Source of the DNA: a bacterium
GTDB taxonomy: Bacteria > Krumholzibacteriota > Krumholzibacteriia > LZORAL124-64-63
Direction of reading: 5' to 3'
Length of the DNA stretch: 64,000 bases
NCBI GenBank assembly: GCA_016703265.1
Contig: JADJCK010000003.1
Location: 434,001-498,000, forward strand
Below, piece after piece: positions 46,388-55,320 of this stretch (position 1 is its first letter; every line of letters begins with the position of its first letter). Made by a program: the position numbers and the translations under genes. The notes below the pieces were generated by a model. That model was not told where the DNA came from. It ran no database searches and saw nothing but the letters and a program-made list of their open reading frames with translations.

Positions 46388-46436
46388 TTGCGCCGGCGCA
46401 AGTCTCACGTTCGTGGGACGACTTGCGCCGGCGCAA
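46388..46436. repeat. Interspersed palindrome, paired copies 2a and 2b, forming a long stem
   Basis: TTGCGCCGGCGCAA occurs at 46388-46401 and 46423-46436. With the GTC after the first and GAC before the second, the pair is a 17-bp perfect inverted repeat; the sequence between (CTCACG-TT-CGTGGG, with one G-U) also pairs. The whole 49 nt can fold as one long hairpin. It starts 24 bp after the lpd stop, so it could terminate the PDH operon. Confidence 0.85.
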
Positions 46437-46577
46437 TTCCGTAGGATTAAGATCAGGATGTGCACAGTCGGTCGCTTGATTGACAAGGCATTATCGACCC
46501 TGACGGGCCGGGTTGACCCGAGGTCCGCCGTTGTGGGACAATCATGAAGGGTCGGGCGAACCGGGAGCAGGGATGTC

Positions 46578-47534
46578 ATGCGCGTTTCGCAAGCACTCGT
46601 CGCGGGCATCTGCCTGATGGCCGTGGCCGGCGCCGCCAGTGCCGGCGAATTGTTCGAGTCGACCGGCAAGTCCCCGACCCGGAAGGCTTCTGACCCGGGC
46701 CTTGTGGCCACTCAGGGTCTGCTCGACTGCACCGGCGCCATCGAGATCGACCTCGGCACCAGTCCGTGGGTCTATACCGGCAGCAACGTCGGCGCCGCCA
46801 ACAACGTGACCAGCTACGGCTGCAGCGCCTGGAACGAAGGCGGCGGCGAGGTCGTCTTCCACGTCAGCTTCCCGGCCAATGTCACCTGGTCCGCCGTTCT
46901 GAGCGGCCTGACGGCCGACCTGGACCTGGCCGTGCTGGACAGGTGCGACGAATCCCTGGGCTGCCTGATCGTGGTGGATAATGAAGTGCGCCTGGCGGCG
47001 CCTTATCCCGGCGAGATCTACTTCGTGGTGGACGGCTACGAGGGCGCCGCCGGCTCGTTCACGCTGACCGTTGAGACCACCCCCTACTTCGTCCCACCGG
47101 CGATCTGCGACCTGATCCACGACGTGACCGGCACCTTCTTCACGGGCAACACCTGCGACGGCTACAACAACATCACGACGAGCGACTGCGGTTCCTACCC
47201 CGAGAGGGGCCGGGAGCACTACTACGAAATCCAGGTCCCGGCGGGGTGCACCTTCACCGCCAGCGCCGCCTTCGACTTCGAGGACGGGGCAATGTGGCTG
47301 CTCGACTCCTGCGCGGACGGCTACGCCTGCCTGGGCTACGCCGACATCACCTACGAAGGCGAACCTGAGGTCGTGATCTACAACAACGACACTCCAGCGC
47401 CACAGTCGTTGATCCTGGTCGTGGATTCCTACGGGACCAATTCCTGCGGCGCCTATCAGCTCGAATTCATCTCCGACTGCGCCGTCGCGACCGAGACCGC
47501 CTCGTTCGGCGACGTCAAGGCACTGTTTCGATAG
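46578..47534 (+). CDS. Secreted protein with two PPC-like domains and SFGDVKALFR tail
   Basis: A 318-residue exported protein; signal peptide 'AGICLMAVAGAASAG'. Two tandem beta-sandwich units of about 120 residues resemble bacterial pre-peptidase C-terminal (PPC) domains: the first runs from 'LLDCTGAIEIDLGTSPWVYTG' to 'GSFTLTVE', the second from 'ICDLIHDVTGTFFTGNTCDG' to 'CGAYQLEFISDC'. Each holds paired Cys and the pattern 'D.DLAVLDRC...GCL' or 'MWLLDSCADGYACLG', then 'YFVVDGY'/'LILVVDSY'. The C-terminus ETASFGDVKALFR matches the tail of the secreted protein at 30933. PPC-like domains often bind surfaces or other proteins; no enzyme domain is present. Confidence 0.78.
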   Translation: MRVSQALVAGICLMAVAGAASAGELFESTGKSPTRKASDPGLVATQGLLDCTGAIEIDLGTSPWVYTGSNVGAANNVTSYGCSAWNEGGGEVVFHVSFPANVTWSAVLSGLTADLDLAVLDRCDESLGCLIVVDNEVRLAAPYPGEIYFVVDGYEGAAGSFTLTVETTPYFVPPAICDLIHDVTGTFFTGNTCDGYNNITTSDCGSYPERGREHYYEIQVPAGCTFTASAAFDFEDGAMWLLDSCADGYACLGYADITYEGEPEVVIYNNDTPAPQSLILVVDSYGTNSCGAYQLEFISDCAVATETASFGDVKALFR

Positions 47535-47665
47535 GCGTGCCTCCCGGTATGCGAGAGCCAATGGACAGGGAACAAATCCTGCCTCCTGATTGTTGAGATG
47601 GGATCCTGTCGTCCCACGCCTTGCCGTTCGTCTTTCGGCCCTCCACCCGAACCCGAAAGCCCACG

Positions 47666-49156
47666 ATGTACCGACCCGCGTTCCTCGCGTGCACCCACCT
47701 CTTCGGCGCACTCCTCTTCACGCACACACCCCCCGCTTTCGCCCAGTCCGCGCCGGTCACCATCAGCAACTGGGCGCGCGAAACCATCGAGCTCCCCCCG
47801 GACTTCGCCCCCGACATGCCCTCCGGCGTTGAAGACCTCCGCTTTCCCCCCGGCTGGAGAGATCCCGTCTCCGCCAACTTCTGGTCCTACGCCATCGTCC
47901 TGCGCCTCGACGAACCCACGCCCACCACGGCGCGTCTCGAAGAACTGACCGACATCTACTACACCGGGCTCATGAGCGCCTTCGGCGTCGGCCAGAACCC
48001 GGAATCTCCGCCCAACGATGTCGATGTCGACCTCGAACAATCCACCGACGGCGGGCTTCGGGGCACCATGCGGCTCGTCGACGGCTTCGCCACTTTCAAA
48101 CCCATCCTCATCAATCTCAAGGCCGACACCCGCGCCGACTCCGACGCCGAGTCGACGATCGAGTTCCGCGCGAGCCCCCAGCCTGACGCCCACGGTGTCT
48201 GGTCCGACCTCCAGGTCGCCATCGACGACATCCATGCCGAACAGCGCAACCAGCGCCTCGCACTCCTCGCACGCTTCCCCCATGGCGAGTGGCGCACGAC
48301 ACCGGCCAACGGCGTTCAACAACGCGATGTCTGGACCTGGGGACCATCCAGGCACGCGCTGACCTCCATCACGTCCAACAGCCAGGCCACGTCCCAATCC
48401 ATTTTCGGTGGCTTCCGGGTCATCTATCACCACCCCTGGCGCGATGAACTCACCGTGCTCGCGCTCTCCGGACCCGATCTCATCCAGACCGGCACGCTCA
48501 CCCGACTGGAAGGTCTTGACCTTCGCTTCGACATGATTCTCTTCTACGATCAGGAGAAGATTGCGTGGGCGGCCGAACCCAGACGGGCGATCTCATCCGT
48601 CTGGACCTTCGACACCCCAACCAGCTACACCAGCCACTGGATCGAAGATCAGGGACAACCCGTCGACCCCTCCGTGACCGCTTGGGTCTATAACAGGCAC
48701 GATGATGTCACACCCCTCCCGCCGAGCGCAGCCGAACCGCCGGAACACATCACGCACCTTAATGGCTTCCTTCCCTTCCTGGAGACCGAGTGGAAGACCG
48801 ATGCCACGCGCACCAGTCTCGCCTGGATCCCCTACAACGAAGCGATCCTGATGCGCACCATCGACACGCGCACCAACGAGCCCGTCACCGAGACGATCTT
48901 CTATCCTCATCCGCACACCGGGATCATCCACACCCTCACCATCCACGAGTCCGGAGCCATCGACGAAGGTACCGCCAGCGCCGACGGCGAAGCGATCCGG
49001 ATCTACGCTGAGCGCGCTGACGACGCCGCCACGACGCGCATCGAACAGCGCATCGAGCGCCTCGGCGCCGAGGGCATGCGACTTCAGACGTGGACCATCA
49101 ACGGCGCCGAACGTACCCGCATTGCCGATACGACACATCGGGCCGCAACCGACTGA
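47666..49156 (+). CDS. Exported protein with lipocalin-like (DUF1579/DUF6265-like) repeats; unusual composition
   Basis: A 496-residue exported protein starting MYRPAFLACTHLFGALLF, with signal end 'THTPPAFAQ'; no clear ribosome-binding site. Two similar beta-rich segments are visible, one around 'GEWRTTPANGVQQRDVWTWGPSRHALTSITSN' and one around 'LETEWKTDATRTSLAWIPYNEAILMRTID', resembling the lipocalin-like DUF1579/DUF6265 type where such proteins read 'W.WGP.....'. An N-terminal region ('LTDIYYTGLMSAFGVGQNPE') is not recognised. The coding strand is C-rich and uses CTC, CCC and A/T-ending codons more than its neighbours, hinting at recent transfer. It has no C-terminal sorting tail. Confidence 0.65.
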   Translation: MYRPAFLACTHLFGALLFTHTPPAFAQSAPVTISNWARETIELPPDFAPDMPSGVEDLRFPPGWRDPVSANFWSYAIVLRLDEPTPTTARLEELTDIYYTGLMSAFGVGQNPESPPNDVDVDLEQSTDGGLRGTMRLVDGFATFKPILINLKADTRADSDAESTIEFRASPQPDAHGVWSDLQVAIDDIHAEQRNQRLALLARFPHGEWRTTPANGVQQRDVWTWGPSRHALTSITSNSQATSQSIFGGFRVIYHHPWRDELTVLALSGPDLIQTGTLTRLEGLDLRFDMILFYDQEKIAWAAEPRRAISSVWTFDTPTSYTSHWIEDQGQPVDPSVTAWVYNRHDDVTPLPPSAAEPPEHITHLNGFLPFLETEWKTDATRTSLAWIPYNEAILMRTIDTRTNEPVTETIFYPHPHTGIIHTLTIHESGAIDEGTASADGEAIRIYAERADDAATTRIEQRIERLGAEGMRLQTWTINGAERTRIADTTHRAATD

Positions 49157-49207
49157 TCTTCTGATCTGGGAGGATTGTGGCGGGACCGGCGATCGGCCGG
49201 AACAGGG

Positions 49208-49237
49208 GCGGCCGCCGGCCGGAAAGCCGGCGGCCGC
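49208..49237. terminator. Bidirectional hairpin terminator
   Basis: GCGGCCGCCGGC (49208-49219) and GCCGGCGGCCGC (49226-49237) form a perfect 12-bp stem with loop CGGAAA between convergent genes. Confidence 0.75.
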
Positions 49238-49249
49238 GCTACCATGCGC

Positions 49250-50827
49250 TCAGTTCAGCAGTTCGACGGTGCACTCCACCCGGAAGCGGAAGTCGGCGCC
49301 GTAGATCATGATGTTCTGGCTCCCCAGCATGGACGAGCCGAAGATGCTCATCGTCCCCCACTCCTGCTCGTTGCCGCTCGCCCAGTCGAAGTCCCGGGCG
49401 AAGGCCTTCAACTCGATCTTCGCGTAGTTGAAGTCGAAGCCCTCGGTGTTGAAGGTCAGGTCGACCGAGGTCCCGGCGGTGAAGATCGAGCCGGCCGCCA
49501 TCTCGTAGTAGTCCGGCGTCGACCAGTAGTGCACGGCCTGGTCGACGGGATTGATCTGCACCCCGGCGTCGCCGCCGCTGGTCCGGTTGAAGGCGTTGCA
49601 GTAGACGGCAAAGATGTCCATGTCGACATCGGCGTCGTAGAACGGGTCGTCGTCGTCGGACCACTCGCAGATGTACCGGTTCACGGTCACCCGCACGCCC
49701 TGCCGGATCTTCAGCGGGCGCACGATGGTGTACTGCGACGTCAGCGAGATCATCGCCAGCGTGTTGTCCCGCAGGTGGCGGAACTTGTAGAGGATGGGCA
49801 CGCCGGGCGACGTGGCCGAGAACTCGGTGCTGGCCGAGATGATGCTCATGAAGCCGTCGAATCCGGTCAGCTCCTCGATGCCGCTGGTCGAGCCGCCGTA
49901 GACGATGATGCGGATCGAGGACGAACGCATGACCTGCTCGGCCGTGTAGCCGAAGCCGAGGTCGACGTCGACGACACCGTCGTAGGAGGCTTCCAGCGCC
50001 AGTTCCATCTGGCTCATCGAGAAGTCGCTCTCGATGCACATGATGGCCATGAGTCCGTACTTGACGCCGGCGACGTAGAGCGGCTGCGAGCCGGCCGGGA
50101 ACGCCGCGCGGATCTCCTCCTCGGTCATGTCCTCGCCGAGGACCGCCCTCGGGGACGACGGCGTGTTCATGTCGACCGAGTAGTAGATCTGCGTGTACTT
50201 GGCCATGATCTTCGTGGAGCTCGACGACGTGTTCCAGTCGAAGCTGGTGCTCAGGTCACCGGCGCCGTAGGAGATGTCGGCGTCCACGAAGAGGCTCATC
50301 TGCGAGGCGCTGTGCACCTGCCGGTACGAGAAGTCGACCTGCGCCGGCGCGCTCGTGTTGGTCGCCAGCGCGCGCCCGAACAGGTTCGAGATCCCCTGGC
50401 GCACGGAGGCGAGCTCCGGGGCGTCGACGACCTCGTCCAGGTCGAGACCGCTGCCGGCGCCCTCGAGCGAGCTCGACAGCGTGATCGGCGCCCGCGGTAC
50501 GACGATCGGCGAGTAGACGTAGCTGTAGGCCAGGTCTCCCCGGACCAGGCTGCCGGGATAGATCACGTCGTCGTTGAGCCCCAGGCAGGTGATGTTCTCG
50601 AGATTCTCGATGGCGTCGTGGTGCTCGTAGGTGTAGCGATAGTCGCCGTCGACCTCGCTGTCGGACGTGATGTCGTCGCGGGCGTCGCCCAGCGTCGGGA
50701 CGGTGCCTGCGGTGGCGAGGATGGCGTCGATGGTGGACTGGGGCACGGGGTCGGGCCCGGCCGGGTCGTCGCTCGAGCAGGCGGGCAGCAGCAGGCCAAC
50801 CGCGAACAGAATCAACCAGCGTTTCAT
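49250..50827 (-). CDS. Second thiol-activated cytolysin-family (CDC-like) lipoprotein
   Basis: A 525-residue predicted lipoprotein (signal 'FAVGLLLPACSSDD', Cys17) after a strong GGAGGGGG site. Core motifs parallel the homologue at 29141: 'DDVIYPGSLVRGDL', 'KYTQIYYSVDMNTPSSPRAVLGEDMTEEEI', 'PLYVAGVKYGLMAIMCIES', the glycine pair in 'RIIVYGGSTSGI', and 'PILYKFRHLRDNTLAMISLTSQY'. As there, the Trp-rich undecapeptide of cholesterol-binding domain 4 is absent; the C-terminal 130 or so residues are a different beta-rich domain with acidic loops ('WSDDDDPFYDADVDMD'). The two proteins are clearly diverged, so not a recent duplication. A 12-codon leader ORF overlaps its start. Activity is unproven. 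Confidence 0.82.
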   Translation of the reverse strand: MKRWLILFAVGLLLPACSSDDPAGPDPVPQSTIDAILATAGTVPTLGDARDDITSDSEVDGDYRYTYEHHDAIENLENITCLGLNDDVIYPGSLVRGDLAYSYVYSPIVVPRAPITLSSSLEGAGSGLDLDEVVDAPELASVRQGISNLFGRALATNTSAPAQVDFSYRQVHSASQMSLFVDADISYGAGDLSTSFDWNTSSSSTKIMAKYTQIYYSVDMNTPSSPRAVLGEDMTEEEIRAAFPAGSQPLYVAGVKYGLMAIMCIESDFSMSQMELALEASYDGVVDVDLGFGYTAEQVMRSSSIRIIVYGGSTSGIEELTGFDGFMSIISASTEFSATSPGVPILYKFRHLRDNTLAMISLTSQYTIVRPLKIRQGVRVTVNRYICEWSDDDDPFYDADVDMDIFAVYCNAFNRTSGGDAGVQINPVDQAVHYWSTPDYYEMAAGSIFTAGTSVDLTFNTEGFDFNYAKIELKAFARDFDWASGNEQEWGTMSIFGSSMLGSQNIMIYGADFRFRVECTVELLN

Positions 50828-50862
50828 GACAATCCCCCTCCTAATTGAATACGCCCAATCAT
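50824..50862 (-). CDS. Possible 12-residue leader peptide overlapping the cytolysin-family start
   Basis: Upstream of the gene at 49250-50827, AGGAGG (50873-50868) and a 5-nt spacer precede ATG 50862, opening the short frame MIGRIQLGGGLS, whose TGA overlaps the downstream ATG (ATGA). The downstream gene's own GGAGGGGG lies inside this short frame. The layout suggests translational coupling or leader-peptide control; chance is possible for so short a frame. Confidence 0.35.
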   Translation of the reverse strand: MIGRIQLGGGLS

Positions 50863-51131
50863 ATTGTCCTCCTGCGGCGAAATGCCGTCAAGGCCTGCCG
50901 GACGGCTCGCCGCAGTTCGGGCATCTCGGGACAATGGTCGTTATGTCATGATTCGCGCTTCGATGTGCAGATAGTCGTACCATTGCGCAGATACTGCGGG
51001 CACGAGCGCCACACCTCCACAACCGCCCGGCGCGCTTCATCGGGAATGGAGCGGCCGGCGGTCGTGTGCTAGCATCGACCGATCGCCCATCGCCATGCCA
51101 GCTGTCATGTCACCGACGCGAAGGGATCATC

Positions 51132-53831
51132 GTGTCTGCTCGGGACCTCTTCCGGCTCGTCATGCTTGCGTTTGCCACCACCTTCTGTGTGTCGCCGTCC
51201 GCGGGATCCGAGATCGGCCGGACCGCGGAAGCCACGCTGGACAACGGCCTGCGCGTGCTGGTGCGGGCCATGCCCGCCGAGCCGCTGGTCTCGATCGAAA
51301 TGTTCTACGCGGCGGGCTCGGCTGCCGAGCCCGATTCCCTGGCCGGATTGGCCCACCTGGCCGAGCATCTCCTTTTCCAGGGAGACAAGGACGCCGGCGG
51401 GCATTGGCTGTGTCGACGGCAGGCCCTGCTGGCCCTTCATGCGAATGCCTCGACATCGCCTCCGGTCATGACCTTCGAATCTCAATGCCTGCCGGCCTTC
51501 CTGCCCCTGCTTCTGGAACTCGAAGCCGAACGCATGCGCGGTATCCACCCCGACAGCCTGGTCTTCGAGCGCGAACGTAGCGTGGTGCTGGAGGAGGCCG
51601 CCTACCGCGGTTGGCGCGAGACTTCGCCCGACATCGCCGCTTTCCAGGCCGGTTTCCCCGGCCATCCCTACGGGAGGGCCGCCATCGGCACGGCCGAGTC
51701 CATCCGGCGGATTACCCTCGCAGGCCTGGAGCAGTTCTGTGCGCGTACCATCCAGCCGGCCGCAGCCGCCCTGGTCATCGACGGCCCGATCGACCCTGTC
51801 GCCACGCTGGACCTGGTGCGCGCGCGTTTCGCCGCGATTCCGGCAGGAGCGCCGCCGGCGCCGTTGCCCGAGTATCCGGCAGCTGCGGCCAGGCTGGTCA
51901 TCCTGGACGACCGCGACTACACCGGCTACCGGGTCAATGTGTCGGTGCGGGTGCCGATCACGACCATGCGTGATCTGGCGCTGGTCGATCTGGCGGTCGC
52001 GTTCCTGAATGAAGAGACCCTTGGTGCGAACCTGACGCTTATCCCGGGGGCGGCCGTGGTCGCGTTCCCCTGGCGGGGACCCTACTACGAGCCGAAGGCC
52101 CGGTTCGACTACCTGGAGGAACTGTTCGACGCGGACCGGGATGTCCAGAATTCTCTCGGCTGGTTCTGGGAGCGCCTCGACCAGGCGGCACGTGCGTTGA
52201 CTTCGTCGTCCCGGAGCGGGGAGATGAAGGAGTGGCTGGCTGACGCCACGGCCAGGCGAGTCGACAACGTGATGCCACCGAAGATGGCGGGAACGGGGCT
52301 GCTCGCCGGCCTGGCGACACCGTCGCCGCTGGAGTACGCGGAACTGGTTGCCGGAATCGGCCTGGCGGACCTGCGCGCGTTCATCGGGCGTCATCTTGTT
52401 GTTGAGAACTCCGCGATCGCAGTCGGACACGGCAGTGATTCGCGACGGATAGCGCGACAGCAGCTGGCCGGCCGGGTCGTGCCTGATCACGGTATCGACG
52501 CCGCCGATCCGTTGGGCGATCTGACCGCTTCCGAGATCGAGCCCGTGCTGCGCGCCTGCGGCGACGCCGACATTCTCTCTCTGGGGTTGCTTAAGCTGGA
52601 CAACGGCATCCCGGTCGTCTGCCGCCACGCTCCTGGCGACACCGAATGGCAGTTGACCGGCTGGCGACGCGGCGAACCGGTAGCGGCCGCGCGGCCGGGC
52701 AAACGACCCGGCATCTGCTATCTCTACGACCGCACGGCCGCCTTCGACCCGGCGCCAACAGCCGAGGGACGCCGGCCGAAGCCCTGGGCCTTCGGCGCCA
52801 CCTTCTCCCTGGCGGCCGACGGGCTTTACCGCTTCGCCGCCGCCGGTCCGCGCGACGAAGCTGCCTCCATCGCCACGTCGCTGGCGGCCCGGCTCGAGCG
52901 CGACGACTTCAACATCTCTGCCTGGACCGCGAGCCTCAGATTCGGTCCCGGCAACCTGCTCAGCCGCAGCCGGGACGCCGGGCGGCGCGCCTCCGCCTGG
53001 CGCTGGGCGCGGATCATCGGTGCTGACCATCCGGCCGTGGGCGAATGGCAGCCCGAGACTGCGGCACTGGACGGCATCGTCTACAAGGATCTCCAGAAGG
53101 TGCACCGCCGGGCAACCCGCCCTTCCGGCGACCTGACGCTTCTGGCATATGGCGGCGTGCATCCCGATGCAGTGCGGGCCGTGCTGCAGACTTCGTTCGG
53201 CTCCGGAGGCGACCACGAGCCGCGGAAGGTCGGTGCGCCGCCGGCCGGCCCCGACGCCATCACCGGCGCCATCTTCCCATCACCCGACGACCGCGATGTG
53301 ACACTGACCTTGTCGTTCGCCGCCGTGAAACCGGAACCGGCCGCGGCGCAGCCCGGTCTGGCCCTCATGCTGCTTTCGGAACTATACGAGACGGCGCTCG
53401 ACGCGCGACTGCGCCAGCGCGAGGGCTGGACCTACCACGTTTCTTGCCGGATCCACGAGGTTTCGGGATGGGGCCTGCCCGAGATCCAGGTCACCTGCCA
53501 ACCGGGACAGGCGCCCGCGGTCCTGTCGGCCTTGCGTGAAGAACTGGTGAACGTGGCCGAGCGGGGCTTCGCCGAGGATCTGATCGCGCGGGCACGGCTG
53601 CGCCTGGTCTGTGACCTGTTGCGTTCGGCGGGCGACCCGCAGCTGTTGAGCGGGTGGGTGGGAATCGTGTCGGCATTCGGCCCCGTGCCCGCGGATCCCG
53701 TCGGCGCCGCGCTGGCGCTTGATCCGGAGGCTCCCGGCTTCGAGCCCGTGCGCCTCTTTCCGCCGGACCGCTTCGCGTTCAGCGCGACCGGGGCGATCCT
53801 CGAGGACGACCTTGGGCTGTTCGCATTCTGA
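51132..53831 (+). CDS. Exported M16-family (insulinase-like) zinc metallopeptidase
   Basis: An 899-residue exported peptidase. The GTG at 51132 (MSARDLFRLVMLAF) with AAGGGA upstream is preferred; the frame opens 22 codons earlier. Signal peptide through 'LAFATTFCVSPSAG'. The N-terminal M16 domain has the inverted zinc motif 'LAHLAEHLLFQG' (His75, Glu78, His79) and a later Glu in 'ERERSVVLEEAAYRG'. A second, inactive-looking M16 half starts near residue 500 ('LGLLKLDNGIPVVCRHAPGD'), so the protein has both halves of the clam-shell in one chain. Probably periplasmic or surface peptide degradation. No operon partner is obvious. Confidence 0.9.
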   Translation: MSARDLFRLVMLAFATTFCVSPSAGSEIGRTAEATLDNGLRVLVRAMPAEPLVSIEMFYAAGSAAEPDSLAGLAHLAEHLLFQGDKDAGGHWLCRRQALLALHANASTSPPVMTFESQCLPAFLPLLLELEAERMRGIHPDSLVFERERSVVLEEAAYRGWRETSPDIAAFQAGFPGHPYGRAAIGTAESIRRITLAGLEQFCARTIQPAAAALVIDGPIDPVATLDLVRARFAAIPAGAPPAPLPEYPAAAARLVILDDRDYTGYRVNVSVRVPITTMRDLALVDLAVAFLNEETLGANLTLIPGAAVVAFPWRGPYYEPKARFDYLEELFDADRDVQNSLGWFWERLDQAARALTSSSRSGEMKEWLADATARRVDNVMPPKMAGTGLLAGLATPSPLEYAELVAGIGLADLRAFIGRHLVVENSAIAVGHGSDSRRIARQQLAGRVVPDHGIDAADPLGDLTASEIEPVLRACGDADILSLGLLKLDNGIPVVCRHAPGDTEWQLTGWRRGEPVAAARPGKRPGICYLYDRTAAFDPAPTAEGRRPKPWAFGATFSLAADGLYRFAAAGPRDEAASIATSLAARLERDDFNISAWTASLRFGPGNLLSRSRDAGRRASAWRWARIIGADHPAVGEWQPETAALDGIVYKDLQKVHRRATRPSGDLTLLAYGGVHPDAVRAVLQTSFGSGGDHEPRKVGAPPAGPDAITGAIFPSPDDRDVTLTLSFAAVKPEPAAAQPGLALMLLSELYETALDARLRQREGWTYHVSCRIHEVSGWGLPEIQVTCQPGQAPAVLSALREELVNVAERGFAEDLIARARLRLVCDLLRSAGDPQLLSGWVGIVSAFGPVPADPVGAALALDPEAPGFEPVRLFPPDRFAFSATGAILEDDLGLFAF

Positions 53832-53895
53832 GTTCGCCCGGATCGCATCGGTTGCGGGGGTACGGTGGCCGAGCCGGACGCAGCCGGGCGGGCAT

Positions 53896-53909
53896 TCGCG
53901 CCGGCGCAA
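53896..53909. repeat. Interspersed palindrome, copy 3 (one mismatch)
   Basis: TCGCGCCGGCGCAA, with the perfect 10-bp core GCGCCGGCGC at 53898-53907, in the 170-bp gap between the M16 peptidase and the membrane glycosyltransferase genes. Confidence 0.55.
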
Positions 53910-54003
53910 GGCGTCGCCGCTGGCGATCCGGCACCGGGAACAGTACACTCGCCTGGACCGAACGGCCGGCGCCGCCTCCTGGACCCGACGGGAAGGATGA
54001 CCG

Positions 54004-55197
54004 TTGCGACTCCTGCTCACAAGGGCCGGGAGCGGCCTGGCGCTGCTCGTCATGGGCACGTGCGCGCTGCTCTTCCTCGCCAACATCTGGCGCGAGCCGT
54101 TCCACCTGCAGTGGGACTTCCACACTTACTACTACGCCTCGGCGGCCCAGGCCGCCGGCCTGGACCCCTACGACCCCGCCAGCATCTCCCAGGTCTCCAA
54201 CAAGCGGTGGACGCCGGCCTTCCTCTACCCGCCGCTGACGCTGCACCTGTTCTCCGTCTTTCGCACCCTGGACTATCCGGTCGCGGCCCGGGTCTGGCTG
54301 GTGCTCAAGCTGGTCCTGGCCGGCGTCTTGGTGCTCCAGTGGCACCGCCTCTTCACGCGCCTGGCACCGTTCGCCGTTTTCGCCGTCTTCCTGTGCTTCG
54401 CGCTGGGCGCCACCTTCGCCTGGGACCTGAAGGCGGGAAACATCTCGATCGTCGAGCAATTCCTGCTGTGGACGGCCTTCGGTTGCCTGCTGCGGGACCG
54501 CCCCCGGGCGTTCTGCGTGCTGCTGCTGGCGGCCTCGCTCTTCAAGCTGTCGTTCCTGGCGTTCCTGCCTTTGCTGCTGCTGTTCGACCAGAAGCGGAAG
54601 TGGCTGTGCCTGGGCGTCACGACGACGGCCATGGCGGTCTACCTGCTGGCCAACCACCTGGCGGCGCCGGATCAGTTTGCCCAATACGTGCGCCAGGCAA
54701 TCCGGATGAACGATCTGGGCAGCCGGTACAACTCCGGGCTGCTGGCCTTCCTCAAGGACGCTGCCGATGGCGGACCGGGCGCCGTGCCGCTTCTCGGCTA
54801 CGTGGCGATCGTGGCGCTCAGCGTGCCCCTGGCCGTGCGCCGCCTGGGCCCCGCCCTCCCCACGCTGATCGCGGATCGCCCCCTGGCGATCTGCCTGGCC
54901 TGCGCGATCTACGCGGCATTCATGCCACGGATGAAGAGCTATTCTTACATCATCCTGGTGCTGCCGTCCTTCCTGGTGGTCATGCGCTCGATTCGTCCGC
55001 GGCCCCTGGCGCTGTCGATGTCGATGCTGGCGTTGCTCGCGTTGCCGATCCGCGCACCGTTCGCCCTGTCGGTGTGGGCTCCGTTCGCGGCCGGCACGCC
55101 CGGCGCGCTGGTCAAGGACTACTGGCTGCTGGGGCTGGCCTGGCTCGTGCTTGCGCTGCTGCTGCGACACGTTCGCAGCACCCCCGCGCCCGCCTGA
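54004..55197 (+). CDS. GT87-like (DUF2029) polytopic membrane glycosyltransferase
   Basis: A 397-residue inner-membrane protein from a TTG start (MRLLLTRAGSG) with AAGGA upstream. About ten hydrophobic helices are visible. After the first helix comes the periplasmic loop 'QWDFHTYYYASAAQAAGLDPYDP', with the acidic residue and 'YD' element typical of GT-C enzymes of the DUF2029/GT87 group, which use polyprenyl-phosphate sugars; 'FLYPPLTLHLFSVF' follows, also typical. The C-terminus has the 'PRMKSYSYIILVLPSFL' pattern of the family. The acceptor is unknown. Confidence 0.8.
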   Translation: MRLLLTRAGSGLALLVMGTCALLFLANIWREPFHLQWDFHTYYYASAAQAAGLDPYDPASISQVSNKRWTPAFLYPPLTLHLFSVFRTLDYPVAARVWLVLKLVLAGVLVLQWHRLFTRLAPFAVFAVFLCFALGATFAWDLKAGNISIVEQFLLWTAFGCLLRDRPRAFCVLLLAASLFKLSFLAFLPLLLLFDQKRKWLCLGVTTTAMAVYLLANHLAAPDQFAQYVRQAIRMNDLGSRYNSGLLAFLKDAADGGPGAVPLLGYVAIVALSVPLAVRRLGPALPTLIADRPLAICLACAIYAAFMPRMKSYSYIILVLPSFLVVMRSIRPRPLALSMSMLALLALPIRAPFALSVWAPFAAGTPGALVKDYWLLGLAWLVLALLLRHVRSTPAPA

Positions 55198-55300
55198 GGG
55201 CGTGATCGCGGACATGTACTCGTCACGCTTAGCCGCTGTGGCCGGCCAGGTCGTGAGGGTGGCGCGCACCATCTCATGCGGCAGTGGGACTGGCGGGCAC

Positions 55301-55314
55301 CTGCGCCGGCGCAA
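55301..55314. repeat. Interspersed palindrome, copy 4 (one mismatch)
   Basis: CTGCGCCGGCGCAA in the gap before the ROK kinase gene. Its left flank GTGGGAC...GCGGGCAC shares GTGGGAC with copy 2b and GCGGGCAC with the reverse-strand flank of copy 5. Confidence 0.65.
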
Positions 55315-55320
55315 TGGTGG

